Shown here in pieces: positions 25,462-37,932 of a DNA stretch of 64,000 bases. Positions within the stretch are counted from its first letter, which is position 1. Every line of letters starts with the position of its first letter. The notes beneath the pieces are model-generated. The model did not search any database. It was not told the origin of the DNA and worked only from the letters and a program-made list of their open reading frames with translations. Source of the DNA: Anaeramoeba flamelloides (taxonomy: Eukaryota > Metamonada > Anaeramoebidae); assembly GCA_027625915.1 (NCBI GenBank), contig JANTQA010000023.1, forward strand, positions 12,772,001 through 12,836,000, read 5' to 3'. A program made the position numbers and the translations under genes.

Positions 25462-28146
25462 CTAAATGGCACGTTTTTTTAAAAAGCCAATCAACATTAA
25501 TTTGCACTTGTGATTTTTCAACATTTGATGAAGAAACATTGCGCTTTTTTTTGGGGTTTTTCTTTTGAAACCTTTTTTACACAATTTAGCGAGAAGAGGA
25601 TTTGTGATCAAATTTTTGAAAGGGAAATAATCAAAAATGTTTTCCTCCATAAATTTCATTTTTCCTAAATAATCTTTCGAGATGATATTCCAAAAGCTAC
25701 CGTTATTTAAACCATATTTGATAATTAAATCTTTAACTAGATTCAATTTTTTCCCTCTATTATTTAAATAAACATTTAAAGGATTGCCTTTAAATTCCAA
25801 ATTAACCAATTTGTAATATTTTTCGGGTATACCTTCTTCCTTTTTGATTAATTCCTGTGCGGAAAGTAAACAGGATAGAATAAATTTTGATTTCCCCAAA
25901 TAGAATAAATGCTGTTCATAAAAGTTTTTTTTGTCTTTCCCATTAAAAAATGCGCCAAGCCTTTCAACAAACCGTTTATCAAACCAAAACATTAAAACCT
26001 TCTGTGTATAAATTTCTTGATAAATTTCTTCCAATCTAATATTTAATTTTTCCTTTTCTGTCATCTTTTCTTTTTCATTTTCTATTTTTATTTCATCAAT
26101 ACCAATACCAATACCATTACCATTGTTATTATTATTGTTGTTGTTATACTTGTTATTGTCTTCGTTGCCATCATTGTTTTCATTTCTTGAATTAACTTGT
26201 GAAGCGTCTTCTAGGATTTTCCAAAATTTTAAAGAAATCTCTGGTACATTTTCAGAATATTTTAATGATAAAATCCCAATCAAAATTTCTAAAATAAATT
26301 CTGTAAATGTCCTTCTGGAATTTGATAATAAATATTTCAGTTGCCCTTGGAATGATTCCTCTTCATTCTCTGATGCCTTGAATAAATTTCCAATTTTTTG
26401 AACAAATTTATCTGTGTATGGGGTCAATACCTTTTGTGGCGCGCCTCCCGAAATTACCCACAATTGCCCAGTTAATAATTTAAACACATCCTTTCCAGAC
26501 TCAATCACTACAGAATTATTTTTATTTAAAGAGTGTAATTTCAAAAACCTTTTTCTGGAATCTTCATCAAAATCATTCATTTTAGAATTACCTTCATTGG
26601 GATTCTTTTCACCATCTTTATATCGAGTGCCAATTTTAATTCGAACCCTTGTTTTCTTTTTTTTATATTTTCTTTTTTTTCCTTTTTTTATTTGTGATTT
26701 GTTTTTAATTAAATTTTCATTTTTTTGATTTTGAGAATTTGATAATTCTTTTATTTTTGAATTAAAATTACCAGTGGTTAAATTCATTTGTTTTTCTTCA
26801 TTTGGTGGTTCTTTTGAGGCAATTATCATGGGCTCTGATTGTATTTCTTTTGAATTTTTTTTTAAAATAAATTGGGTTTTTGTTTTTTGTAATTTTCCCT
26901 TTCCTCTTCCACTTCCACTTCCACTTCCACTATTATTAATTGTGGTATTAGTGCCACTATTATTTATGACTTCATTTTTGAGTGAATTTAAATTTTCATT
27001 CTCATTTTCCTTTCCATTTTGATTCTTTCCAAGAAACAGGAAATTATTTTGTTCGTTTTTAATTCCAGAAAGATTGCTTTTTCCTTGATCAAATTGACTT
27101 CCAACGATCATTTCAATATTAGGATGATTAAGGAATTTTAGAAAATTGTTAGAGTCTTGTGATTGTTCATTCCCATTTTCATTATCCTTTTCGTTTTGTT
27201 TTTCTTCTTCCATTTTTTGATGATTTTGTTTTTGTTGACTCAATTGCTGTTTATGAAGAAAAGATAATTTGCTATTATTTGGAGAAAATAAAATTGATTG
27301 CGAGGAACTTTTTTTTTGTAATTTGGGGATGTAAATTGGGTTTTTATGATTTTTTTTCTTAATAATTAAAGATTGATTCAGATTTTCATTGATGTTATTA
27401 TTGCTATTGTTGCTAATGTTGCTATTTTGGTGCACTTTATAAACAGACTCTAAAGAGAGATCGCGAGTAAACAAGTTACGATCGTTATGGTTTGTTGAGT
27501 TTGCAAAATTACTGCCACGTAAATTTGAATTATTGCTTGTTGTGTTTGTCTGAGAAAACATCCAACTATTCATACCTTTATTTGGATTGCCAAACGAAGG
27601 AAGGCGATCAAGAGAAGGCTTTCGTTGGAAAGACCTTTGCCGAGGAAAAGACGGCTGCCTTGTGAACGAGTTCATTCGGCCAAATGATGGTAAACGCTCT
27701 AAAGACGGAACCCTTTCAAAAGTCAGAAACCTTTCTAATGAAGGGATCCTTTCCAAGGTTTGGTTGTTTGAAAAAGACGATTGCTTTGAAAAAAGATAAG
27801 AATTAGAGTCGTTGTTCCGAATTAAATAAAGTGATTTTTCTTTGTCTTGTTGTTTTTGTTTGTTTTCCATTTTCCCATCCTTATTTCCCGTTTTGGGATT
27901 TGGGTTTGTATTTGAAATTTGCTCTTGTTCTTGTTCTTTTTCTTTTTTTAATTGTGTCAATTCTCCCATTTGTTCAAAATCGGATTGCAGTTGCTTCATG
28001 TTATAAATTTCATTGGTGTTGGTAGTGTTATTATTCAGACCGTTTGAATTAGTATCAAAATCAAAAAGAGGATATTGAAATTCTTCTTGAAAAAGATCAA
28101 AATACTCTGGATCTAAAATTGGTTCATATTCAGGTTCAGAACTCAT
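25462..28146 (-). CDS. Unrecognised 894-residue protein with an R-x-x-S/T hexapeptide array
   Basis: This is a single uninterrupted frame from an ATG (MSSEPEYEP). Residues 1-32 are acidic and aromatic, reminiscent of an activation segment. Residues 133-186 are nine consecutive hexapeptides R-x-x-[S/T]-[L/F]-x. A long Asn/Gln/Ser/Gly-rich region follows, then a very basic patch near residues 485-505 (KKGKKRKYKKKKTRVR) that could be a nuclear localisation or nucleic-acid-binding segment. From about residue 540 to the end the sequence is less repetitive and looks folded (GKDVFKLLTGQLW, LWVISGGAPQKVL, ...), broken by one Asn/Gly tract. I do not recognise that domain. The basic patch, acidic N-terminus and kinase-site array would suit a signalling-regulated nuclear protein, which is inference. 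Confidence 0.85.
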   Translation of the reverse strand: MSSEPEYEPILDPEYFDLFQEEFQYPLFDFDTNSNGLNNNTTNTNEIYNMKQLQSDFEQMGELTQLKKEKEQEQEQISNTNPNPKTGNKDGKMENKQKQQDKEKSLYLIRNNDSNSYLFSKQSSFSNNQTLERIPSLERFLTFERVPSLERLPSFGRMNSFTRQPSFPRQRSFQRKPSLDRLPSFGNPNKGMNSWMFSQTNTTSNNSNLRGSNFANSTNHNDRNLFTRDLSLESVYKVHQNSNISNNSNNNINENLNQSLIIKKKNHKNPIYIPKLQKKSSSQSILFSPNNSKLSFLHKQQLSQQKQNHQKMEEEKQNEKDNENGNEQSQDSNNFLKFLNHPNIEMIVGSQFDQGKSNLSGIKNEQNNFLFLGKNQNGKENENENLNSLKNEVINNSGTNTTINNSGSGSGSGRGKGKLQKTKTQFILKKNSKEIQSEPMIIASKEPPNEEKQMNLTTGNFNSKIKELSNSQNQKNENLIKNKSQIKKGKKRKYKKKKTRVRIKIGTRYKDGEKNPNEGNSKMNDFDEDSRKRFLKLHSLNKNNSVVIESGKDVFKLLTGQLWVISGGAPQKVLTPYTDKFVQKIGNLFKASENEEESFQGQLKYLLSNSRRTFTEFILEILIGILSLKYSENVPEISLKFWKILEDASQVNSRNENNDGNEDNNKYNNNNNNNNGNGIGIGIDEIKIENEKEKMTEKEKLNIRLEEIYQEIYTQKVLMFWFDKRFVERLGAFFNGKDKKNFYEQHLFYLGKSKFILSCLLSAQELIKKEEGIPEKYYKLVNLEFKGNPLNVYLNNRGKKLNLVKDLIIKYGLNNGSFWNIISKDYLGKMKFMEENIFDYFPFKNLITNPLLAKLCKKGFKRKTPKKSAMFLHQMLKNHKCKLMLIGFLKKRAI
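27589..27750 (-). repeat. Nine-unit hexapeptide repeat R-x-x-S/T-[L/F]-x
   Basis: The units are RIPSLE, RFLTFE, RVPSLE, RLPSFG, RMNSFT, RQPSFP, RQRSFQ, RKPSLD and RLPSFG, in perfect 18-base register (residues 133-186). R-x-x-S/T is the minimal basophilic kinase site (PKA/CaMK/AMPK-like), and the residue after Ser/Thr is always Leu or Phe. The codons vary between units, so selection on protein sequence rather than recent duplication keeps the pattern. Confidence 0.9.
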
Positions 28147-31030
28147 GCTGAGCTTTAAAATTACAGTTTTGTAAGAGGTTTCTGTTTTTGTTTTTTTTTT
28201 TGTTTTTTGTTTTTTGTTTTTTGTTTTTTACTGATTTGTTAGTTTGTAAGACCCAAATGAATTTTTTTTAGAAAAAATAAAAAAAAAGAAAAATGATCTT
28301 TTAATCGAGTTTTGAATCTGTAACAACCAAAATTTAAATCAATTTTATATTACTTTTACACAAGAGAACTTGAATTTGAATATTTGTGAAAATTGAATTG
28401 GAAATTTATGAAAAATTAATCGAATTTTTGTGAATGAATAGAGTTTTTTGAGAACCGTATGGACAAGTGGCAACACAACCCAGTGTACAATCTGAAGGCC
28501 AGGATTCTTTTCCCTTAACCATTATTTCTTATTGTTTACCTTTTTCTCAAATAGCCACTACGGTGTAATTTTAATTAAAAATCGGGCTTATGCTTCTTAG
28601 AACCACTAATTCTTTGAGGAAATCGTTTAACCGAATTGAATCTTTTTGACTATTATAAAACTGAACGGAATTCGAACAAAATCCCTCTCAATTTATGGAG
28701 CGGATCCGATTTTTGGGAGAAATGACCAGCTCTCACTTGGTTCAACAATATCTCTAATTCAAATTAGGGATTCGGACAAACAGGTGGACTTTTAGTACCC
28801 ACTCTTTAATGGAAAAAAAAAAAAAAAAGAATAGAGTTTTTTTGAAAGAGAAAACAAAATAGTTTCTTTTTACCAAAAAAAATTTGAGAAAGGAAATTTT
28901 TCAATAAACATCTTGAAATAAGAGTTTAAGAATCTTACTACAAAAACCCTTTCTAGTTCTAAAAAATAATCTTTTGTTTTTCCTAAGAGAAATAGATTGT
29001 AAGGAATTTATGTTTTTTGAAAAACATTTCAAGTTTGGGACTTTCAATTGAACAAAGAGAAGAATCAAAAAGATATGTGAGGTTTCTGAAAGGAAGAGTA
29101 ACAATTACTCTCTAGTCAACAATTCCTTTTAAGGGAAGAGAACCATTCTGAGATAAGACATTTTTGTTTTTCTAAATTTGAAATTGATAGGTAATTCCTG
29201 AAAGGATTGGTGGATTGTACAACAAACACTTGTTTCCACATTTTTAAAAATATCATCAAAAGTCAACAGTGTGTGCTCAAATAATTGTGTTAATGAATTA
29301 GATCAATTGATAAAAATATCAAATAAGAAATTAAAATATAAAAACAATTGTTTTTTTTAAAAGTCGTTTCCTATTTTCGACACAAATTTGGGTTGAGGAA
29401 AATAAATAAGAGTATTCACGAAAATACGATTTGTTTCAAAATAAATGGAAGAAAATTTTAGTTTAGCTTTCCAAAAAAAGATTTTTAAAATCATGTAATA
29501 TTTCCAATTTTTTAATTCTAAAATCAGCTAAATTTATAATTTCCCCCTTTTAAAATTTGGGAACTTTGATAATTTGTTTTAATTCTAAAGAGGGTGATTT
29601 TTTTTGGGAAAGCTAAATGAAAATTTCGATCTTTTTATTCTACAATTCACAGTTTGCCTCTAACATTTACAACGCAACCAAAGTGAAACTAGATTTACTT
29701 TTTACACTTTATCAAGAATAATAAAAAGGTAATCATGTTTGATCGTTGTGTGTTAAGATATGTTTGGAATTTGAATTATTTCCGTTTACAGAACCTAAGT
29801 TTTCCAGTAATATATATAAACTATAATTATTGGCCATTTTTTTTTTTTTACTATTCGTCAATAAATTATCTTTTCGTGAAGGAATTAACATTTTCAATTA
29901 ATAGACGAAAGTGCATCATATCAAAATAAAATGTTCCTCTTCCAAAAGATAAATATTTACACCTTGATAGATTGTTTGAAACTATCAATAACTCCCATAT
30001 TTACTATATAATTAACTATATTAAAATTTTTTTCTTTATTTTTTTTATTTTCAAATCATTTTTAGATCTTTTCATTTTGGTTCGTTTTCCAATTTATCTT
30101 TTTTTTTTATTTTTTGAGATTTAATTTGATTAATTTTTATAATTTTTATATTTAAGAAAAGAAAAGGTTTAAATAGTAAAAAATAATTACCTCTATAAAA
30201 ATTTTCAAAAAATCAAAAATTTTATCATAAAAAAATTATATTAAAAATGCAAAATTGTAACTTCAAACACCCAAACTAACCAAACTAAAAAGATCAGCAA
30301 TCATAGAAAATCTTGTTAACAATTAAATATTGATTATTAAACATTAAATAGGGAATTTGTAGATATTTTAGATTAAGTTTTAAAGGCTTATCTACTAAAC
30401 CAACAATTTTTAATGATGCAAGTGTTTTGTGTTTTTTTTTTTCTCTTAAAATGATAATATCCAAAAAAAAGATTATCATTTATTGATCGATGTATCAGAA
30501 AAAAATTGGTAATGTTGGTTTTTTTTGTTTGTATTGGTAAAAGATATAAGTTCTGTGAATTATAATGATATAAAAACTAAACATATCATAACCCACAATA
30601 ATCCAAGAAGACACTGTTAATTATTTTTGATAATCTTTAAAAAGAAAATATATTTTCACATTGATTATCTGAATAATATGATGCAATATTTATCACAAAG
30701 ACAACTTTACTCTAATTTATTTTCTGAATCCCCCAATTTATTTAAAAAAAAGAAATTTAAAAAGTAAAATTTTTTGTTTTCATCTTTTATTTGAACTTTT
30801 TATCATTGATCTGATTCACCAAAGTGTTTATTAGAGGTTATATATTTGATGGGTGGTGCTATTTTTTAAATTGTGGGAAAAGTAGTTTTTTACCACAAAT
30901 GTGTCTTTCCTGTAAGGAATAGAATATAATTCAAAATGAATCAATAAATAGATGATCATTTTATTGAAATAAAAAGAAAATATTGGATTGCAGAGTTTTG
31001 GATATCAAAATAATAAATTTTTTTGGAAAA
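28147..31030. other. 2.9 kb gene-free region
   Basis: This holds the upstream side of the 894-residue gene and the downstream side of the RCC1-BTB gene. The part at 28440-28800 is less AT-rich than its surroundings and contains a repeat shared with 63679-63783. The remaining frames are short and biased. Confidence 0.55.
28668..28773 (+). repeat. 105 bp dispersed repeat block, copy 1
   Basis: Blocks such as CTCAATTTATGGAGCGGATC and GGTTCAACAATATCT and CAAATTAGGGATTC reappear in reverse complement, with substitutions, at 63679-63783. The block sits in a GC-richer patch upstream of the 894-residue gene. It has no coding frame. Confidence 0.65.
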
Positions 31031-34000
31031 TTATTTTTTTGAGCATCTTTCAAAAATATCTAAAATTGGAATTGTAGGATTTAATTGATAATATTCAACA
31101 ATATCTTCAAATTCTTCTTTAATGAATTCTTGGTCTGTATCTGCAGTAATTGGAAGTTCGTCAGTATATAAAAATGAAATTAATAGTTCCATGGTTTCTA
31201 ATGATTTACCAGAATAATCTTTTACTTTTTGTATATTTTGGTCTAAATTTTGAAACATATCTAAAAATAGTCCACTTCTTGCTGCTAAAATAAATTTATG
31301 AATTGGTAATAATTCTTCATCTTCTTCATCTTCTTGTTCTTCGTCTTCATTTTCATCGTCATCTTCATCATTTTTTACAACAAGCGTAAAATCAGAAGTT
31401 TCTTCATCAAATAACAATTTTTTTAAATCATTTTTCAATAATTTAGTTTTTTGGAGATCTTGTATACCAAAATGATTTAATATTTCTTTAATTCTTTTTA
31501 AATTGATCATTTCACCACAATAAATCCATTTTAACAAATCTTGAATTTCTTTTAATTTACAATTTGATTCCAAATATTTTTTTATTTCATCAAAATCATG
31601 GCCAAGTCTTGTTTCTATTAATATTTTATGAGCAGGGATGCTTTGGATATCGCAATCAGAAAAGTATCCCTCCTCTAATAATTTTTCAAGATCCTGAGCT
31701 AAATATGAATTTGATTGCAAGAAGAAAATTAAATATTTTTCAGAGCATTTAATTCGATCATAAGATGAAAGATCATTAGTTACATTAGTTTCCAGTTGAA
31801 TTTTTCTAATTGTATTCGAATTATTAGAATTAGAACCACCAAAAAGTCCTTTAACCCAAATTTCATTATCTTGTGTTAAGACTACAAACATCTCATAGCC
31901 ACAATCAATATCTCTAACAAGAGTATTATTATTTTTAAATTGTGGATATTGTTCAAATTTTGTTAATTTTTTTTCAAATCCAGTTTTTTCTCGTTCACCG
32001 GTTACATAAAGTTTTCCATATTTTGTAAGTATCGCTGAATATCTGTATGCAAGTCTAATTTTTGAAATATCTTCAACAGGAAATTCAAGTTTGATTTGAG
32101 TTGGTGTTAAAGCATCTTTTGTGTTTCCCAATCCTAAGTCGCCTATTTTTTTTATTTTTATTTTTTTTTTTGATAATTTTTTTTTATTAATTCGAAGATT
32201 TTTTAAAGAATTTTTTTTTTATTTTTCTTTCTTGATTGGAATTATTAGTTAGATTTCGTTATCTATATTAATTGGATTTATCTGGAATTATAAAAAATAG
32301 AAATTATTATTATTATTATTATTATTGGATTAAGGGGGGTTAACACACATATAATACTTATATTTTTTTGTCAATGGTTTAAGTATCGTAAAGTGTATGT
32401 GTATTTCTGAGGAGTACCTATGTTTTTTTTTTTTTATTTTATTTTATTCTTGTTTTGAGTGTACACCAAATAATTTTGAAATCAAAACAAGAATCAAAAA
32501 AACAAAAAATAAGCATCCTATGAAATATTAAATGTGGTTTTCTTGAGTTTCAGTTTTTGTTTAAAAAATATATTGATTTTGTAATTATAACTCAACATCA
32601 AGAAACCCCAACGTTAGTTTAGAATGGATGTAAGGAAAGATTATAAATTGAATAAAAAGAAAATAGCAACCCTCAATCCATAAAGAGGATCAAATAAAAT
32701 TTTCTGATTAACTCAATTTTGATTTGGATTATTATTAAATATTTATGAATTTTAGATTTGATTTTTAGAGAGATGAGAAAATTTATTTTCATCTTTAGTT
32801 TTGAATGGGTTATTGGTTGTTTTATTTTCTGTTGTTTATGTAGAAAAAAGTAGATGACCACCTTAATAAGACCTGTTTGCTTAATATCACACTTGAATGA
32901 ATTTAATACCAGTAAAAGGCCGAAGCGCACTTTCAAAATTAATAGGGTTACTTTATTAATTATTTTTGGTTCTTTGATACAATCCACTCACAACCCCTTT
33001 AAATACCAATACCTAAAATTACTTAATAGATTTATCTTTTTTAAATTTAAAAAATAAAGCTTATACCCTAAAAAGGATGATCCGTAATAATAAAATAAAT
33101 TGAAAAAGTTTTTTTTGGGGGGGCACTTATTCCTTGGCTCTTTCTTATTTACCAAATAAGACATTAACGTTTGCTTTCGCCTAAAGTTTTTGTTACATAA
33201 TAAAAGTGTATTCACTTCTTGAATTATATTAAATAATCCAAACTCAAGAATTTATATGTGAAATAGCTGATTTTTTTGTTTGCAATCGTAAAGAGTGCGA
33301 TCTGTATTTAATCATAATAATTTCAAATAAATTTTTTTACTTTGAACAAAATTAAAAGTCTACTCGATCTTACGGATTCTTTATAGGTTTGGTATTGGTT
33401 TGAGAGTGCAGTTACAAAATAAAAAAAGTATACCAACAACCCTTGAATATATCTAGAAAATATAGCTTAATCTAGAAATAATTAAAAGCCATTTTCAAAG
33501 TCTTAATTTTTTTTGACTATTTAAAAAAATCACAAAAATAAATTTATTAAGGTTGAATTACAAAATTATTTCCAAGTTAAAGATCCACAGTTGTAACGGG
33601 TAAATTATATATGCTTAAAGGGTTTGCAAAGATCTTAGAAAAAATAATTTAATGTTGGAAATTTTAAAATTGAAATCATTTTTCACCTTTTTGTTTTTTT
33701 TTAAAAGATTTTTTTTTTACACCAAATTCATTTGCAAATTTTTTTTTTTGTGCAAGATCTATAATCACTACAAAATAAAAAAGTGTTTTTCTAAGGTTAT
33801 TGAACAGTAAAAATGATTGTAGTAAAATAATAATGATTTCTATTGGAATTTTATTTGGATCTTCTAATGAAGAGAAAAATGAAAATTGTTGTTTTTTTCT
33901 CAAACAAATCCCTAAGAATTTTTGGTTTTTCAATTTTTGAGAATATAAATTGATTTATTAGTTTTATTTCATAAATATATCAATTAATAAAATGTATGTA

Positions 34001-37000
34001 TTATTCTACTTATTTCTAATTTGTTCTTAAAAGGTAAATTATAAAAAAAAATTGATATTTGGAAATTTTTTAGTCAGTTAACTTTGAGAAATATACTTTA
34101 TTTGAAGATATATTTCCAGATAAAAAGAATTGTGTAACTCTTTAATTTCATACTTTAGGGATTTAAACAATTTATTCAATTTATGTGCATGAAATAATTT
34201 TTGTTTTTTTTTTATTTTTTTTTAATACAAAATAAAAAAGTTGAATGTCATCCCATATGTTCTACGAATTTATAAATGTAAATTCAATTAAATAAAAAAA
34301 AAATATTATTGAATTTAAAAATACAGGATTATTTTTTAAAGAGATATTCACAATTACAAAAACGAAAATAAAATTCACCTTAACCCCATTTTTTTTAATA
34401 ACCCAATTTTAGTATAAAAATGTGGTATATTTTTTTAAAAGTCAAAGTAAACTAAAATTCAAAATTTTCCACACAGCTAAAACAGTTACAAACAACCACA
34501 ATAATACAACTTTTATTCAAATTGGAAATAATTTTGATTTTTGGAAAATATGAAAATCATTTTTTCATCTTTTAGTTTTTTTGTTTTCATTCCATTTTTT
34601 GTATTACATAACTTATTTCGTTAGATCAATTTTTTTTTCAACTATTGGTATTAGGTTAAAGTTGAGTTGTTTCAAATAGAAGAACCCAAATAAAATACGT
34701 TGATGTTCCTAAGCTTTTGATCGACCGATATTCCTAATAGAATTTAAACAAATTTACTCATCTATTTTTTTGTTTTACTCATATCCAAATATTTTAACAA
34801 CGCATTCTTGATTTATTTGTATTGATAATTATTTATTTTTTGTTATTTAAGTATTGAAATTTATAAAAAAGTGTTAACATTTCAATTAGAGAATGGTTCT
34901 GATTGATATTTCTTCTTGAATTGATTAAATAAGTTTTTTTTTTTCACAAATCGAATTTTGGTGTGTTAAAAATTTTTAATTGGGGTTTAGTTTACAATTA
35001 TTGTTTTCAAAAAAAAAAAAAATTAAATAAATCTCAAAAAATAATTCCATTGAAGTTTGTCAATCTGTTTTATAGTCACTTTTAAAAAAATTTTTTTCAC
35101 ACTTTTTGAAGAAATCCGAATAAAAATCTACTTTTTTTTCATTTTCTATGGGTATACTCTTCCTATGAAAGTGATGTATTAATATTTCTAAATAGATTAT
35201 AAGAAATAAATCTTAAAGAATTAATTTTGAACCAAAATATCTTGATATTATTTTCATAATTAATAATCCTGAAATCTATGATTTTGCTCTTCAATTTCTT
35301 AAAGGGAAAATTAAGTATAAGAGAATTTCAAATGTAATTCACACTTCTTCAATGATGCTGATAAATTTAATCAAATACTTTTATAATTTTTGACCACATT
35401 TTGAATAAAGATGTTATTGGTGTACTATTAAAATCAAAATCTGGATGGTTGACAAAAAATAATTTTCAATTGTTTTTTATCTATTGAGAATATTATTAAA
35501 AATTCCTAAAATGAGAATACATTTTAAATAATAAATTCATAAACCTTTGAGTTTACAAAGCCAATCTAACAGGACTATTATTTAAATATTCTCAATCTGT
35601 CATTTTTAACGCTTTCTTACATATAGAAATCAAAAAAATTCCCAAATTTAAAAAATTAATAGAGAATTCGATCCAAAACGAAAATCTAATTTTGATATTA
35701 AATTTTTAAAAAATCAGAATCATTTTTCTCAATCTAAAATATTTGATTTTCTTTGTATTTGAAAAAAGTTGTTTGATTATTCTCAATTTACATTAAATTA
35801 AAGAAAGTAAAATATTTTGTAAAAATATTTTTCCTCAAAGTAAACCCATTTAAATCTTAAAATATCGAAAAAATTATTCAAAAAAAAAAGCACTTAGGAA
35901 AATAAAAATCTTATTTTCTAAATTTAAAAACAATGTAACTATCACGATAGTTGTTTTTTTCCAATAAATTCTGAATTTTTCTAAGGAATAATTATGTTAT
36001 GATTTAGTTTTTTGTTTTGGATCGAATTCTCTATTAATTTTTTAAATTTGGGAATTTTTTTGATTTCTATATTTAAGAAAGCGTTAAAAATGACAGATTG
36101 GGAATATTTAAATAATAGTACCTTTAGAATGTCTTTGTAAACTCAAAGGATATGAATTTATTTCCTAAAATGAGAAAACATTTTAGGAATTTTTAATAAT
36201 ATTCTCAAAAGACAAATAAAAATTAAAAATCATTTTTTGACAACCATCTAGATTTTGATTTTAACAAGGGATTCGATTTACCCTATTTTCGTCTATAATT
36301 AAAATAAGTTGTAATTGGGTGTAAATGAAATTAGTGCTGAATAGTTGACATGGTTTCTGTGACTCTAAAAAATCTATTATAAATATTATTGCACAATAAA
36401 TTATTTCATTTTTTACTCAAAATCACAATTAAAAATTGTTATTTTAAAAATTTTTTTTTTATTTATCCTTTTCCAAATCTAAAAATAGAAACTCGAAAAA
36501 GGGTTCCAGTAGATAATAATTCATCTTTAGAACATTCCAAAAGTAATTATTTTTTAAATTTTTTAATTTCAAAGGTTAACTCAATAATCATCAACATAAA
36601 AAACAAAAAAATGATTAGTTTTAGTTTCCCTTTTATAAAGTTAGATTGTATTATCGATATATTTCCCAAATTTCAGAAATAATTGATCAAAATAATCTAT
36701 TGGTTAATTATTTAATTTTTTAGCTAAAAAATGAATTTTTTAAACTATTAATCTACATATCGCCATAAAAATTTAAGAAACATATTTTACAACTTTGTAG
36801 TCTGAATATTGATAATTCATCCTTTAAATTCGTGGTGAAACGCAGATTTTTTTCTGTAATTGTTCCGGGTTTTTACCAAAACAAGGATCATTTTTAATTG
36901 ATGAGATCAACTTATGGTAATACTTCTTGACTGATTGATTTTTTTTTAAGAAATTTCAATCAAATATTACTAAGGTAATTTAAACACAAATAACAACTTA

Positions 37001-37932
37001 CTTTAATCTTAGGCTTCTCCTTGGTAGGTGCTAATCTCTTAACAGTTAAATGTAAAGGCAATTTGTAAAATTAGTTGATCTTCGAAATATTGTTTGTTGT
37101 AAACTGTTTAGAAAAAAGGGTTTGCAAATTTCAAAAAGGAAATTTCACTCAAAAATTTCTTTGAATTTTTGTTCAAAAAGAATTAATAAAAGAAATCTTT
37201 TTTTGTAAAAGCACAAAACAAACCATTCTGAAAAGATTTTGTTTTCAATAACAAAAGAAAAAATAAAAAGAAAAAAAACTTTTAATGAAAAACGGTACCA
37301 TATTCATTTAGCCCAAAACCATATAATTTTCCATCGGTTTTTGTAATAAACGTATGATCGGAATGACCACCAAAAACATTAGTGACATTTTCATGTAATT
37401 TTTGGATCTCTACACTACTTTCTGTAATTTCTGGTTTCCCCAACTTGCCATGTGAAGTATTACCACTCCCAAACAAAACGTTTGTTGTTTTGTTTAAAAA
37501 AAATGAACAGTAACCAATACAACAAACTTGATCAATGTTTTCCTCTTTTAAATGTTCAACTAAAGTTGGTTTTTTCACATCATTAAAGTTGTTTTTAAAA
37601 CCAAGCTGATGGTCTCCGTTTTGCCCCCAAGCATAGACCTTTGGTTTTTCTTCATCTGAGAGCGCAAGGAAATGAAAATAGCCAGAATCTAAAGATTTCA
37701 TTGGCGGTACGTTTTCAAATGCCTTCAACTTTGTGTTTTTATTTATTCCTGGTGTTGATTGGTATAGTTTTCCTTCTGAACTTAAAAAGACAATTTGATC
37801 GCTATTACTAACAACAACGTGCACAATTCTTATTTCTTCAGGCAAAATTATAATTGGATCCAGGGTTGTGGGGAATTCGCTTTTTTGTTCCCAATTTGCG
37901 TTGCTACCACCAATTGATTTAATATTGGTCAT
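31031..37932 (-). CDS. RCC1-repeat protein with C-terminal tandem BTB domains
   Basis: Two exons, 37932-37299 and 32142-31031, join across a GT-AG intron in phase 1 to give 581 residues. The junction rebuilds an unbroken RCC1 signature, GFGLNEYG plus DLGLGNTKDALTPT, which confirms the splice. Residues 1-355 are RCC1-type beta-propeller repeats (KVYAWGQNGDHQLG, LFGSGNTSHGKLG, KLYGFGLNEYGDLGLG). A degenerate BTB follows at about 373-440 (IPAHKILIE...LLKWIYCGEM), then a second BTB at about 461-550 (LPIHKFILAARSGLF...LLISFLYTDEL) with an acidic insert. RCC1-BTB proteins bind small GTPases or chromatin in some cases, and BTB domains often recruit cullin-3. The role here is inferred only. The start is an ATG (MTNIKSIGG). 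Confidence 0.85.
35428..36264. mobile_element. 837 bp element with ~250 bp terminal inverted repeats
   Basis: The left arm 35428-35679 and right arm 36014-36264 are reverse complements over their full length with scattered mismatches. Examples are AATCTGTCATTTTTAACGCT and AATAGAGAATTCGATCCAAA. A 334 bp loop without a gene separates them. It resembles a foldback or MITE-type DNA element; no target duplication is evident. It sits inside the RCC1-BTB intron. Confidence 0.75.
36467..37038 (+). repeat. 570 bp dispersed repeat, copy B
   Basis: This segment matches copy A (5190-5756) end to end in the same orientation. It lies in the long RCC1-BTB intron, about 260 bases from the donor of exon 1. 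Both copies end in the block CTTTAATCTTA...CTCCTTGG...GCTAAT that is also present, inverted, at 4934-5001. Confidence 0.7.

Larger units (their letters stand above)
32143..37298 (-). other. 5.16 kb intron of the RCC1-BTB gene
   Basis: The donor GTACCG follows GLNEYG and the acceptor AAAAATAG precedes the completed Gly codon. The intron contains an 837 bp inverted-repeat element and copy B of the dispersed repeat. It also has short frames (32673-32987, 32854-33057) on both strands without protein-like features, and otherwise AT-rich filler. Confidence 0.8.

Noticed and set aside
32673-33057. Frames on both strands inside the RCC1-BTB intron
   Set aside because: They are Ile/Lys/Phe-rich with no domain, no splice signals that extend them and no similarity to known families that I can see.
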